Shown here piece by piece: positions 12,101 through 26,266 of a DNA stretch of 64,000 bases. The notes under the pieces were generated by a model that did no database searches, was not told the origin of the DNA, and saw only the letters and a list, made by a program, of their open reading frames with translations. The stretch lies in the NCBI RefSeq assembly GCF_040581485.1, contig NC_090131.1:9238001-9302000 (forward strand), read 5' to 3'. Both the position numbers and the translations under genes were made by a program. The DNA comes from Linepithema humile (taxonomy: Eukaryota; Arthropoda; Insecta; Hymenoptera; Formicidae). How positions within the stretch are numbered: position 1 is the stretch's first letter; each line of letters begins with the position of its first letter.

Positions 12101-15100
12101 TTTGCGATGGTCACTTATGAACACGTAACGATTCGCATGTTTATATAAGCTTGACTTTTAGGTACGCAATTTTGCAGATGATAAGGAAAGGCAAAATGGA
12201 AATAGCGTAAGTAAAACGCATGCTTGTTTTATGTTAAGGGGGTTATGGTGGTACAATGCGCCTCAAAAATACAGTGCCGCGAGTTGCGCGCGCCTGGTTC
12301 CCATTGCGTACTTCCATTGAAATATATACCATACTGGAACAAGCACGTCTTTGTTCTCGACCGGTCAGATGGAGATAGCTGTTCGGACCCGGATCTCTCT
12401 ATCTAACCAACAGTCTCGGTCACGTGTTCACAGTTACTATTATCGAGAGTAGATGAGATAGAAAGAGAAATCCGGTACCGAGTCACTGCCTTGTCTGACC
12501 GTTTTGTCGAATGGAGGGGATAGCCTGTGCGCCTTCCAGTATGGTATATATTTCAATGCGTACTTCTCACTCTTCTTCCGAAGCTTAGTTTTTGTAACTG
12601 ACTGTCTGTGCAAGAGCGCTAGTGTTTCGTCTGTGTATACACACACTATCAATTGCGTAAGAAAATAGTGATCCGGCAACAACGCACTTTTAGTTGTTCA
12701 CTTTTAGTTTTTCAAAGCAAGATTTATGTATTAAGATGATTTATTTTTAATTAAACGTTGTTTACGTACGTATATATTATATTTATATATAAATAAAAAA
12801 AATATAAAATAATATAAAGATCTTAAAAAAATAATTAAAATATTTAAAAAAAAAAAAAATGTATATATATCTGTATATGTATGTATTTTAAAATATTTTA
12901 ATCATTTTTAAGATTTTTATATTATTTTATAATATATTTTTTAATTTTTTTTTATCTACTCTATACTTATGTCTATATTAAATAAATAAATGTCTTCATG
13001 CGTGATTATTTAAAATTCCTACATGTTTTCTGCCGCGGAAATCTCACGTCTCGTCGGCCAGCAGTCGCAACGTTGCCACGTCTTGGTAGCATGTAACGTC
13101 TAATTTTCTGTGTTTTGAACTTTAAAACGCAATATTTTGGAAACCGTGAAGCTAAGCTTCCTGAAATTCAACTATAGTATAGTGACTACAATCCTTAATA
13201 ACATATTAATTTTTAAAAATTTTCCTAAATTTTGTTTCGACGCTATTGTTTAAAATATGCCTTTCACAACGATCCCTCCATAAGATTCAATATTAAAACT
13301 CACAACTTTGAGAATTTATATCTCGATTTCGGTGAAGCTGAGTCCTCTGAAATTTTGACATGTACATAATAATGTTATTTACACATGGTAATTTTTTCAA
13401 AATATTCTTAAATTGTTGAAAAATTGCGATAACCCCCTTAAGAGAGTGGAAAGCTATAGTTCATATTGACATACAGAGTGTTTCAAAAATACACGGCAAA
13501 ACTTTAAGAATGAGTCATATGTAGAGAATAAAAATAGTTTATATTCACATAGGTCCAGAAATGCTTGGTTTCTGAGTTAAGGCTGACGCACATTTCAGTT
13601 GCCCGCAGGTACCTGAATAAAAAGTTTCCTGGATAGATAGATAGAGGTGAACCAATTGCTTGGCCTCCACACTCACCTGACTAATTGGATTTTTATCTGT
13701 GGGGTCATTTAAAATCTTTGATGTATTCGTCTCCGGTGGATGATGTGGAAACTCTCCGCAATCAAATCATGATAATTTGTTAGACGATATGCAACATGCC
13801 AGGAATTTGGGATCGTCTTCTGGGGACAATGAGACGACAAACTGATGCCTGTATTCAGGCAGGAAATGGACATTTTGAACATCTTCTGTAAAATAATCTC
13901 CTGTGAAGAACTGTCATAATTAATAAATGACAAACCTTAAAAACTCAGAAACCAAATATTTCTTGATCTATGATGATATATGAACTATTTTTATTCTTTA
14001 CATATGAGGAACCCATTCCTGAAGTTTGGCTACGTATTTTTGAAAGGATATACCTTGTATGTGCACCAACACAAGCATCTATCGCTATTATCAGATTATC
14101 ATGTGGGTTCCCGCACTAATTCCGCACTAATACTTCATATTAGAACTGCTTTGTGATTTCAAGATTTAAAAATATGTATAAAACATGATTTTTTAAATGA
14201 TTTTGAAGCATAGGTAAAATAGATAATTTTTTTCTATATTTTCGTCATTTCCTTATTTAAAATTTTTTTATTCAAGATAACATCAAGATATCATGATTAA
14301 AACGGCTAAATTCATGTTCTAACTGAAATAAATGATGTTAAAAGAAAAGAAATATATTTATTACGTTCATTTTTTAGCGTCATATTGTATTATATTTCGT
14401 AAATTTTTAATGCTTAAGAGAAATATTTATTTTTTATTATATTGATTTCGATGATTGTTTTCAATTTTGTATACATTCAACATCTGTACAAATGGAATCA
14501 GTAATGCCATAACACATGAAATTGAGTCAATTTCTGACAATTTGGAGACGACGAAACGTGCGTAGTTTCTTTGTACATTACAATTGCCTTTATGTTTTAT
14601 CTTTTATATGAAAGATTTATACTATTTTTAATTTTATTTTTATGTTATTTTATATATAATTTTTATTTATTATTTATTATTTATATTATTATCTTTATTT
14701 TATTTTTTAGGTTCGTGAGGAACCTGAGCAGGATCGCAATACCGAGAAGGTCCGCGAATTCTTCAAGAAACTTGCTGGTGATGATTTGGAAGTGGACTGG
14801 ATGGAACTCAAAGATATTTTAGATTTTGCCATGAAGAAAGGTAAAAAAAATATTGTCGATATTTTTTATTCAGATATAATTTATAATATACAGGGTCTTG
14901 CATTGAACGCACTGTACGATAATGAAACATTTTTTAGATCATTAAAGATTGTAATACTAAAATGTCGAAGTTACAATAGTTTTTAAATGGAAAACGTTTA
15001 AAGTTGACCAAAATCATATTGTTTCAAACTCACGCGCTCAGACATGGAACATGGGATACAGGGTGGCACACGAATAGTTGATACATTTTAATTTTTAATT

Positions 15101-18100
15101 AAAATTTTATTTTACATTGAATAAGATTGCAATTTTAAGTACAAAATATGGTATCCTTGAAAATTTATCTCATGGTATGATATGTTTGATATGGCCTCCA
15201 TTACGCCGAACAACCTCTTCAAGGTGAATGCACATGTTTGTTTTTTTGTGAAAAGTCCTTAGCAGTGCTGCCAGTCAGGCCGGGTTGCTCTTCCGCCGGT
15301 TAGGTCGCACATGCGCCTGCGATGATAAATACAGTTGTGTTATAGATGCGCAGTTTGGGCCCCATTAGACTGACAGGACAGGATAAGTTGTAGCATGGGA
15401 AGATTCAAATAAGCTTAATATTTTTATTTTTTATTTGTTATTTTAATATTTTACTTTTCTTTAACTTATTTTCAAATATCTTTATTATTCAATATATGTA
15501 TATGTTTACTGGGGTCTGCGCGCTCATAATACGTTATTGTGCACGGCCTGGTTTGTTCTATTATGTTATATATAATATTTAGCTTATAAGAGAAATTTTC
15601 TCCTTCAATTGCAATATTTTATTCTTCATGTTGGCAATTCTCTAACCATTAGTTAGAGTTAATAAACGTTGGAAAAAGTGGCCCTTAGCGGTCGAGTATA
15701 TAGTATGGATGTCTGTGGCTACGTCATAACTTCGCGCTACAAACGCTATATTATCTGAAGTGGTATATTGGCAATGTGTAGCGTTTGCAAACTCCGTGAA
15801 CGCTGGTTGGCATTGTGAACACTGTCGGTTCCGAGAGGGGTTTAACTGCCTACATTGCCATTTGCCAACAGCTTCGTTTGCCTACAACATTTTGCCGACA
15901 GCTTCAATTGCCGACATTCCCGATTGCCTACAGAGCGATTGCCTACAAGCATTATTGTGCACATACACATTGCACACATGACATTATTGTGCACATACAC
16001 ATTGCACACATAATATTATTGCGCACATACACATTGCACACATAATATTATTGCGCACATAAAATAAAAAAGTCGGAGAGAACTTCAACTGTCTATATTC
16101 CCATTTGCCAACAGCTTTGTTTGTCTACAACATTTTGCCGACAGCTTTGATTGCCTACAAGCATTATTGTGCATATATAAATATTAAAAATACAAACGTA
16201 CGTTTGCACACAAAACATTATTATTGCGCACATACAAATTGCACACATGACTTTATGATATAAACCTCGTATCGCATCTGAAGCACAGGGTGATGTGAAC
16301 TGAACCTCGCTCCGCGTGAAAAGTTGCAAACCCACGTGAAATCGTCTAATTATAAACCTTTGAATACTGTGTATCTGTTGATTTCCTTATTTCATGTGTG
16401 CAATAATACCATGTGTGCAATGTGTATATGCACAATAATGTCATGTGTGCAATGTGTATGTGCGCAATAATGTCATGTGTGCAATGTGTATGTGCGCAAT
16501 AATGTCATGTGTGCAATGTGTATGTGCGCAATAATGTCATGTGTGCAAACGTACATTTGTATTTTTAATTTTTGCATGTGCACAGTAATGCTTGTAGGCA
16601 ATCGCTCTATGGGCAATTGGAAATGTCGGCAATCGAAGCTGTTGGCAAAATGTTGTAGGCAAATGAAGCTATTGGCAAATGGGAATGTAGGCAGTTGGGA
16701 CCCTCCCGTCGATTCCTAAGTTGTGCACATATCACAGATCATTACCAAAGTATTAAGATTGTGTATATTTTTATTAAGCTTTCAAGACTTATGACTGATG
16801 TTTTTACTGATTTTTCTACTAATTTTTCAAGACTTATGACTGATTTTTCAACTTGTGTGCGATTTATTCTGTGCGCAACTGGGACTCACTCATACCAAAT
16901 GCATAAAAATAAAAAAAAGTACATTTTAACACTCAATACCATTACCACTCAATACATTTTTCTGTTTAAAATATAAAATATATGAAGAAACAAAAATGTA
17001 AATTTAAAAATTCTAGTATCGGACAATTTACATATACAAAATTATCAGGCAATTTACATATACAAAATCGAACATTTTATTTTATATATGAAATTAATTA
17101 TTACTTGTACATGTATTTGCACAGAAGTCTTTTTATTGGAACTTTTTTATTAAATAGAAACTTTTTTACACGTTCACTTAACCAAGACCTGTCAAATGCC
17201 CAGGGAGAACAATAGGTCTAAGAAACATCTAATATAATAAACGTCTTAGACCTGTTGTTCTCCCTGGGGGAGCTATCAGTGAGCAGACAAAATATGCACC
17301 GTCGCTATGACACACCGCTCGATAGCACGAAGTAATGAACAACATACATCGAAATAACCAATCAGTATCGCGGAAAAGCGGCACAATAAAAAATTACATG
17401 TCTTTTTTAAGATAGGATTTTTCAAAAATTTCAAATTCTTTATCACTTTCAGATGACGATAATGAATCTATTAGCTCTCGCGCTATAAACTGCTACTGCT
17501 AATAATAATTTTTTTTTATTTTATTCCATTATAACAGGTTCAATGCAGTTCAATGAAAGTTAGAAAGATTTGAAATTAGAAGGTCAACTGTTAGAAAGGC
17601 TTACACCGATCATTTGATACGCGTATCAATTAGTATTTTAATGATAAATTCGTACTAAACAGTTTAATTTGAATAATGTAAACGATTTATAGTATATCAA
17701 TAGAATATGAATAAAATGTCGAATTTTAGTTAATTAGTACGATTTAGCACTAATATACTAATTGATACGGCGTATGAAACAATCGGTATAAACTAAACCA
17801 TTAATTTCAAATTAGAAGGCGCCACGACATTGCGCTAATGCTGTTTACGCAGCTCATTATCGCTAACGCTTTACTAGCTCTCCGAACAGATGTAGCGTTT
17901 ACGCGACAGCAAGCTCCGTGAACGCACCCTGTATGATGTACAATATTATGCCTGAGCGCGCAAATTTCAAACATCTGATTGGTTAACTTTAAATGTTCTC
18001 TATTTAAAAACCATTGTAGTGTTGACATTTTGGTATTAGAATTTTTATCTCAAAATGGCTCAGAAATGTGGCATTACCGTACATTGAATTCGATTCGGAA

Positions 18101-21100
18101 CATCCTTATATACAGGGTGTACCATAATATGTGGGACCCACTTCAGTGGTGAACAGTAAGGAACACAAAAATAATAAAAATGTTCATATAAACATATGTC
18201 CAAAAATGCTTTATTAAAAAGTTATAAACGTTCAAAGATTCATGAAAAAAATTGTTCAGTAATTATTTAGATTAGATTACACCTCATCGATTCTTCTGCC
18301 GCTGAGATACAGAAAATAGACAAAATAATACTACTTATTAATAGTGCTGCTTGTTAATACGGTTGGTCACTATGGAATTGTTTACATTGCGATGTGACCC
18401 ATCTCAGAAAGTTCTTGACATATACTTTACAAATCTTTTTTTCGAATTTAATTTAATTATCTCAGTTAGTGCTGAAGCTACACCGCATTTTGTAAAGCGC
18501 AAAATTTGGAGAAAGCCCTCTATAATTAAAATATTTGAAGAAGCTTTAAAAAAATGACAAGAGTAAAAAAAGTCTTATTTCCTGCGTAGAATTTGAATTC
18601 TAAGTCAAAACATATTCTTGCAATTTAAAAATACCGAGATAAGAGTAGTACCCCTCCAAAAAAACCCCAAGGAGCAATTTTAGGAGCGACTAACAGTTGA
18701 ATAGAGTGTACACTATACAGGGTGGGCCATTTTAATCTATCCACGCAAATTTCTCCGTAAGTAAGCCAAATACAGAAAAATGGTTCAGACAAAAGTTGTT
18801 CAGGACAATGGGGGTCACCTATTTGTGCTAGTGACTTTGACCTTGAAGTCAATTTTCAAGGTTATTTGAAGGTCAGAGTTATTTTTTTAAATGGAAACTT
18901 CTATTTTTGATTCCAAAATCTAATAGCTGGTGTCAAGAGCTTTTCAAAACACTATAATGAAGTTATTTTTCATTAAGTACTTTTCGAGTTATGAGGCTTG
19001 TAAATTACAGTATTTTGACATAAAATACAAAATATCTTGTAAAACATTCAATTTTTGGGAATCTTACCTTAGTACTTTTATGCATAAAATAATGAGACGA
19101 ATCAATTGGTATAAAGAAAACACATTGGTTTAAAAAAAAAGTATGCAGTTGCATGTTGCAAATTACATATTTTTTCTTGAAAGCAACTATGTGTTTTCTT
19201 TATACCAATTGATTTGTCTCATTATTTTATGCATAAAAGTATTAAGGTAAGATTCCCAAAAATTGAATGTTTTACAAGATATTTTGTATTTTATGTCAAA
19301 ATACTGTAATTTACAAGCCTCATAACTTGAAAAGTACTTAATGAAAAATAACTTCATTATAGTGTTTTGAAAAGCTCTTGACACCAGCTATTAGATTTTG
19401 GAATCAAAAATAGGGGTTTCCATTTAAAAAAATAACTCTAACCTTCAAATGACCTTGAAAATCAACTGCGAGGTCAAAGTCAAGGTCACCCTCAGTTGGC
19501 CCTTTTTTAATCCTACAACGTTTGTTAAGGTCATTTTTTGCTATCACCCTTATCTTTGGAGTAATTTGCGTGGATGTTTTATAATGGGACACCCTGTATA
19601 TATAAGCTTATTTATATATATTATAATTATACTTATGATATACATTTTATATACCTTATAGTTTAAAAGTATTGTAGTAATTTAGTGGAATGTAATAGTA
19701 TGTAGAATGTATCGCAGTATATTAAAATGATTGAAAAACAGTAAACTGTACAGAATTTTATATTTTATTTCATTGTCAGTCAAGTCGGGCCAAGAGGGTA
19801 GAGTCAAGGTAGATATATGTTGAATAGATTAATTCATTCACTGTTTTCGTTTCATAAATTATTTTCCCGTAGTTACTACAAGCGAAACTTCAAAGCATAA
19901 TATACGCTGATAGCTAACTTGCATATGACAACGCGCTGCGCACAAAATCCAGCGATTATCTATAAGGATGTAATGTGGAAGAGATGCTTTAGCAACAATT
20001 TTAGTTAACTTTTCTTTCTCAAATATGTGATAACATGTCATTTTTATATTTATTTAACGACTATTGCGCAACACAAGTGCGATATAAACGATGCATCATG
20101 CAGCGCGACGCATATAGTGCGATACTAATGACTCATTTTTGAAAGATGCGATTTCGAAACATAATAAAATCATATATGATTGAATTTAGCGTAAAAAATG
20201 CTACAACTTTTGTCATTACAAAAATTTTGAAATTCAAAAAAATAATAACAAGTAGGGATAAATTTTAAAAAATTACATTTTTTGAAAATCCAACTACACA
20301 GTTATGAAGCTCATTACAAGCCATACAACTTCTATTTGAAACATTTTTTGATATCTCCTACGGTTTTGGCGATATTTACACACAAAGAATAACCTCGTTT
20401 TTTTCAAAAGGGTGTTTCACCCCTTAAATTTGAGTTAGGGCCGCTATAAAAAAATACGTGTTTCCTCAAATTGTATGTTTTACAACATATTTCAAGGGGA
20501 ATCAAATCGGGAGGGGACACTTGTGAACGTTCCCTTGTTAGTGCAGAAGAATCGCTGTAACCTAATCTAAATAATTACCAAACAATTCTTTTCATGTCTT
20601 TAAACTTATAGCTTACAACTTTTTAATATAGCATTTTTGGACACATGTTTATACAAACTTTTTTCATTATTTTTGTGTTTCCTATCCACGACTGAAGTGG
20701 GTCCCACATATAGTACTGTATCACGGACTAAGGAATAGGGGGACTGAGTCTAAAGCTCTAGTATAGGCGAGAGGGGGCGATAGCTCAAGCATGCGGGAGG
20801 AATTGCTTTTCGCCATATTAGTTTTCATTCTCTTACACAGAGACACGTGTCTGTGACATTCCTACATTTGTATGGTGGTGTCACGAGACGAAAAGAGGTT
20901 AAAGAGAATTCTAAGAAAATTAACTTTTTTTTATCAAAATAATTAAATGTAGTGTCAGGATTATTAAAAAAAATTTCAGATTAGTTTTTAATGAACTCTA
21001 TAAACGATCATTAATAAAGTGCAATTTATTATTTAGGAATTTAAAAGATCATAATAATAATCAAAATATTTTAGAGCCTCATTCAATATATCTTATTGAA

Positions 21101-24100
21101 GCAATAATAAAAAAAATTATTAAAATTAGATTGAATTACATTTGCTCTAAGACTGTCAACAAAAGCATTAGTGGATAGGTAGAAGTTTACTAAACTAATT
21201 TTACTAAACTAAGTTTACTAAACTAATTCATTAGCAGCAATAAATGCTCATGTTAAAAATATGGCAAAAAACATTCTTTTTTTATTGAAATTTTATTAAT
21301 GTGTTTATTTTTCAGATTTTATTTTTATTTAACATTTTATTAGTTTCTTTTTATGTAAGAGTGCGAGATTTTATTTTATATAAATTTAACATATAATTAT
21401 AATATAATATTAATATAATGTTATTTAAAAAAAGTAATATTAATAAAATGTTATTTTTCAAATATTGAAAATATTTGGAAATTTTCAAAGACATATAACG
21501 CCCTATTTATTGTAATTTTATTTATTAGTAAATAACAAATATTAAAACATGTTAAATACCAGAAGTATAAATTCTTTCTGTTTTAACTTTTATTATTCTC
21601 TTTTATTTCTCACGTGTACACAAGTATGAGTTCTATATGTGTATAACTAGGAAACGAATATGGTGGGCCTCCCCGCCGCAAACGTGTTTCCTGCTAGAGC
21701 TTGTGCTTCGTCCCTCTATTCCTATTTAGCTTATGAGAGAAATTTTCTTCTTTAATTGCAATATTTCATTCTTCATGTTGGCAATCCTCTAACCATTGGT
21801 TAAAGTCACGGTGTAAGAATATAAGATGATTTCACGGCAACAAATTTTTGTGGTTTTCCTGTCATTGTTCCACATTGAACCGCTAGGTGGCTACGTGTTG
21901 AGGGACTTTAAATATATATATATAACTTAATTATAAATATTCATTTTCTTAAAGAAACTTAATTTTCTATAAAGACTGGAATACATTATTAATTATTTTT
22001 TCTGCAAATTTAACTAAGAATAATTTGTTATAAAAAAATTAAAAAATATTTTGTCAGTAATATGTATTTTTATACACAATGTTAAAAGTTTTATTTTAAA
22101 AAATTTGTATTATTTAGGACTATAATTATATATAGATGTGCTTTAGAGATTCATCATCTATCCTTTTCTATCCACATCTATCCATATCTTCTATTCTTTT
22201 TTACTTGGGATTTTGCACCAACGTGACATCTTGTGTGACATGCCTTAACTATGACATCTTGATCATAAATTTTTTGATAGAATACAATGGTCGTGAAATC
22301 ACTTTATATTCTTACACCGTGGTTAAAGTTAACAGACGTTAGGAAAAGTGGCCCTTAGGGCCGTTTCAACCCAAGATCTATAGAGAGAAGGTTACCTCAC
22401 GCGCAAAGAGGGACGAGCGGCAAGAGGGGCAAATGCTGAGCGGGGCGAGCGGCAAGAGGGGCAATGATAATCTCATCGGCAAACAGAAGCTATCTCAGAC
22501 AGCTACTGTTTGTCGATGAGATCATCATGCTCTCCCCTTCCTTCATCGCCCCTCGCCATCAAGCTGTTTCTAGCTCCCCCCTTACTTCATCGTCCCTCGC
22601 CCACAACCGGTTTTCTTAAGGTAACCTTCTCTCTATAGATCTTGGTTTCAACCACGGTGTAAGAATATAAGGTGGTTTCACGACCATTGTATTCTATCAA
22701 AAAATCTGTGATCAAGATGTCATAGTTAAGGCATGTCACACAAGATGTCGCGTTGGTGCAAGATTCCAAATAAAAAAGAATAGAAGATATGGATAAATGT
22801 GGATAGAAAAGGATAAATGATGAATCTCTAAAGCGCATCTATATATAATTATAGTCCTAAATACAAATTTTTTAAAATAAAACTTTTAACATTGTGTATA
22901 AAAATACATATTACTGACAAAATATTTTTTTATTTTTTTATAACAAATTATTCTTAGTTAAATTTACAGAAAAAATAATTAATGTATTCCAGTCTTTATA
23001 GAAAATTAAGTTTCTTTAAGAAAATGAATATTTATAATTAAGTTCCGCAGGACAATAAAATTTTAATAAAATTTCTATATATGTATATATATATTTCAAG
23101 TCGCTCAACACGTAGCCACCTAGCGGTTCAATGTGGAACAATGACAGGAAAATCACAAAAATTTGTTGCCGTGCAACCACCTTATATTCTTACACCGTGG
23201 TTTCAACCAATGTGGTTTAAGAAATTAAACCCTAGTGACATTCGGTTATCTTAACTTAACCTGAATATTGGTTTCTACCAATTATTTAACGGCGTTTAAA
23301 TATCTGTAAACCGAGTTTAAGTTAAACGGTCGATCGATTGAAATAAATCGATCAAAATATTTTTTTCTGCTGTTGAAAAATTTAATACTTGTTTACGTTT
23401 ATTACTTATATTATTCATTATTAAAGTTAAAATATTATTTTATATGCTCAAAATAACTTATAAGCTCTATAGGCTTTATATGCTCAAAATAACTTTAATA
23501 ACTAGGCCGTTTCCAGCAACGTGATTTAAGAACTCAATAATAGTCAATAATAGAAGTCAATTTAAAGTCAATAGTATCAATAGTTTTATATTTTCGATTA
23601 GAGATAAGAATCAATGGGCGCGTTCAGCAGAACAAATCGCTTGGTAGCAATCGAACATGATTGGCTCTTACTTTTAGAACCAACAAATCAACGTTAAGTG
23701 TTGACTAGACGACAATTCAGCAGTTGTTCTGCTGAACGCAGCCATTGTTAGACTAGAGACCTTAGTTCTAGGGTCTCTAATATTAAACCAATCAGCGTTC
23801 TGTCTTCAAATAATTTCAGAGTTATGAGACATATAGTATAGGCTGCGTTCCCATTTCGTCTCACTCAGTGCAGTATCCAGTGGCCGCCATTTTGCTGGAT
23901 ACTGCACTGGAGAAGCGTTCCCAAATTACTGGACTGGCTAGTGACAATCGTACCTCGTTCAGAATGTCGTCGGCCGGGAAATGTAAATAATAAATAATAA
24001 TAATAATAATATAAATAATAATAAAAAATCAATGTGTACTGAAAAAATAAAATTATGTACAATAATTATATACAATAAATATTATATACAATAATTTATT

Positions 24101-26109
24101 GTTTTTAAATGTGAAGTTATACAAGCAAATAATTGGTATAATCGTCGTTATAATATTTAAAAATAACGCTAACACTTATTAATACATTGCTAATTGAAAT
24201 ATTTACTTACCGATATAATAATCTTTACTAGCAATAATTGCTTCAACACTATTTACATATTAACTAACAATTTTATTTAGGTTATGAGCTAATACGTGTG
24301 CGAGGCTGTCACTAGTCACTAGCCAGTCCAGTAATTTGGGAACGCTTCTCCAGTGCAGTATCCAGCAAAATGGCGGCCACTGGATACTGCACTGAGTGAG
24401 ACGAAATGGGAACGCAGCCATAGGTTTAGTTAATCATTCTCGATGTAATTGTGGTAGAAACCAATCAGCATTAACTTTGGTTTAAACTCAGATTCAGGTT
24501 TAACCGAGGGTTTACTAAACTGCCGATTAAGTAAAGTTGGTAGAAACGGCCCTTAGTCCGTGTATACAGCGTGTGTCAAAAGTTCCGGGACGGCTGGATA
24601 ATTTGAAAAATACGCATCACAGAGGAAAATGACCTCGACAAAAGTTGTAGGATTTTTCTTGGGCAATCCGATGGTGACCTTAGATTTGGCCTTGCCCGTG
24701 ACCTTTAAGGTCATTTCAAGGTTAAATCGAATTTTTTAAATAGAAATCCCTATTTTTGATTCCAAAATCTAATAGCTGGTGTCAAGAGCTTTTCAAAACA
24801 CTATAATGAAGTTATTTTTCATTAAGTACTTTTCGAGTTATGAGGCTTGAAAGTTACAGCATTTTGACATAAAATACAAAATATCTTGTAAAACATTCAA
24901 TTTTCGGAAATCTTACCTTAATACTTTTATGCGCAAAATAATGAGACGAATCAATTGGTATAAAGAAAACACATAGTTGCTTTCAAGAAAAAATATGTAA
25001 TTTGCAACATGCAACTGCATACTTTTTTTTTAAACCAATATGTTTTCTTTATACCAATTCATTTGTCTCATTATTTTGTGCATAAAAGTATTAAGGTAAC
25101 ATTCTCAAAAACTGAATGTTTTACAAGATATTTTGTATTTTATGTCAAAATGCTGTAACTTTCAAGCCTCATAACTCGAAAAGTACTTAATGAAAAATAA
25201 CTTCATTATAGTGTTTTGAAAAGCTCTTGACACCAGCTATTAGATTTTGGAATCAAAAATAGGGATTTCTATTTAAAAAATTCGATTTGACCTTAAAATG
25301 ACCTTGAAGCTCACGGGCAAAGCCAAATCTAAGGTCACTATCGGATTGCCCGAGAAAAATCCTACAACTTTTGTCGAGGTCATTTTCCTCTGTGATGCGT
25401 ATTTTTCAAATTATTTAGCCGTCCCGGAACTTTTGACACACTCTGTATACAGAGTGGTCCATTTAAGTTGGCACACTGAATATCTCGAAGACAAAGCATT
25501 TTATAAAAAAATGTTTTAGATAAAGTTTGTTAAGTTTTAATGGAGGAATAAGTTGTTGTAATCATCTCGACCTTTGGTAACTACGCCAATTGTGTGCACA
25601 CGGATACGTGACGTAGCGCTTCTGTAAGGTTGTGTGAGGCAGCCGAGCACAGCCGAGCCGGGACCGCTGTGGGAAAGATCGCATCACTGGATTACAACAA
25701 CCTATTCCTTCCTTAAAATTTAACAAGCTTTGTCTGAAACATTTTTTTATAAAATGCTTTGTCTTCAAGATATTCAGATGTGCTAATTAAATGCCTCATC
25801 TATTTTTAATGCTCAAATATCTTTCAGAATAAAAGTCGAATCAAAAACTGTTTCGGACAAAGTTGCTTGTTGTTTTTTTTATGTAAAATAAGGTGTTAAA
25901 AAATAATAGGTTCCCATTTGAAAAGACAAAGTTGATCTTCAAATAATCTTGAAAACATATACAAAATAAAAAATGAATAATATGTTTCTTTTCTCCTAAA
26001 AAACAAACAACTTTTATCCGAAACATTTGTTTCTGAAGTGCATTGTTTTCGAGATATTCAATTGTGCCAACTTAAATGGACCACCCTTATATATTTTTTT
26101 TTATATACA

Positions 26110-26147
<38 letters not shown>

Positions 26148-26168
26148 GCATACGCACGCACACGCACA

Positions 26169-26201
<33 letters not shown>

Positions 26202-26206
26202 ACACG

Positions 26207-26266
<60 letters not shown>

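Larger units (their letters stand above)
22358..24552. mobile_element. 2.2-kb PIF/Harbinger-like element hosting four smaller insertions
   Basis: Ends GGGCCGTTTCAACC and GGTAGAAACGGCCC, with 3-bp duplication TTA at 22355-22357 and 24553-24555. TTA/TAA duplications with GGGCC-type ends fit PIF/Harbinger. Arms are mirrored further in (TAACCTGAATATTGG vs TCAGGTTTAACC). No transposase is visible, so it is non-autonomous. Nested inside are 22372-22644, 22653-23199, 23618-23746 and 23841-24419. Confidence 0.75.

Noticed and set aside
15951..16540. CRISPR-like array of 32-bp repeats
   Set aside because: Units are adjacent without spacers, occur inverted on palindrome arms, and the DNA is from an animal.
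18930..19384. Identical 65-residue frames on opposite strands
   Set aside because: They are the two mirrored arms of one palindromic element, not a duplicated gene.
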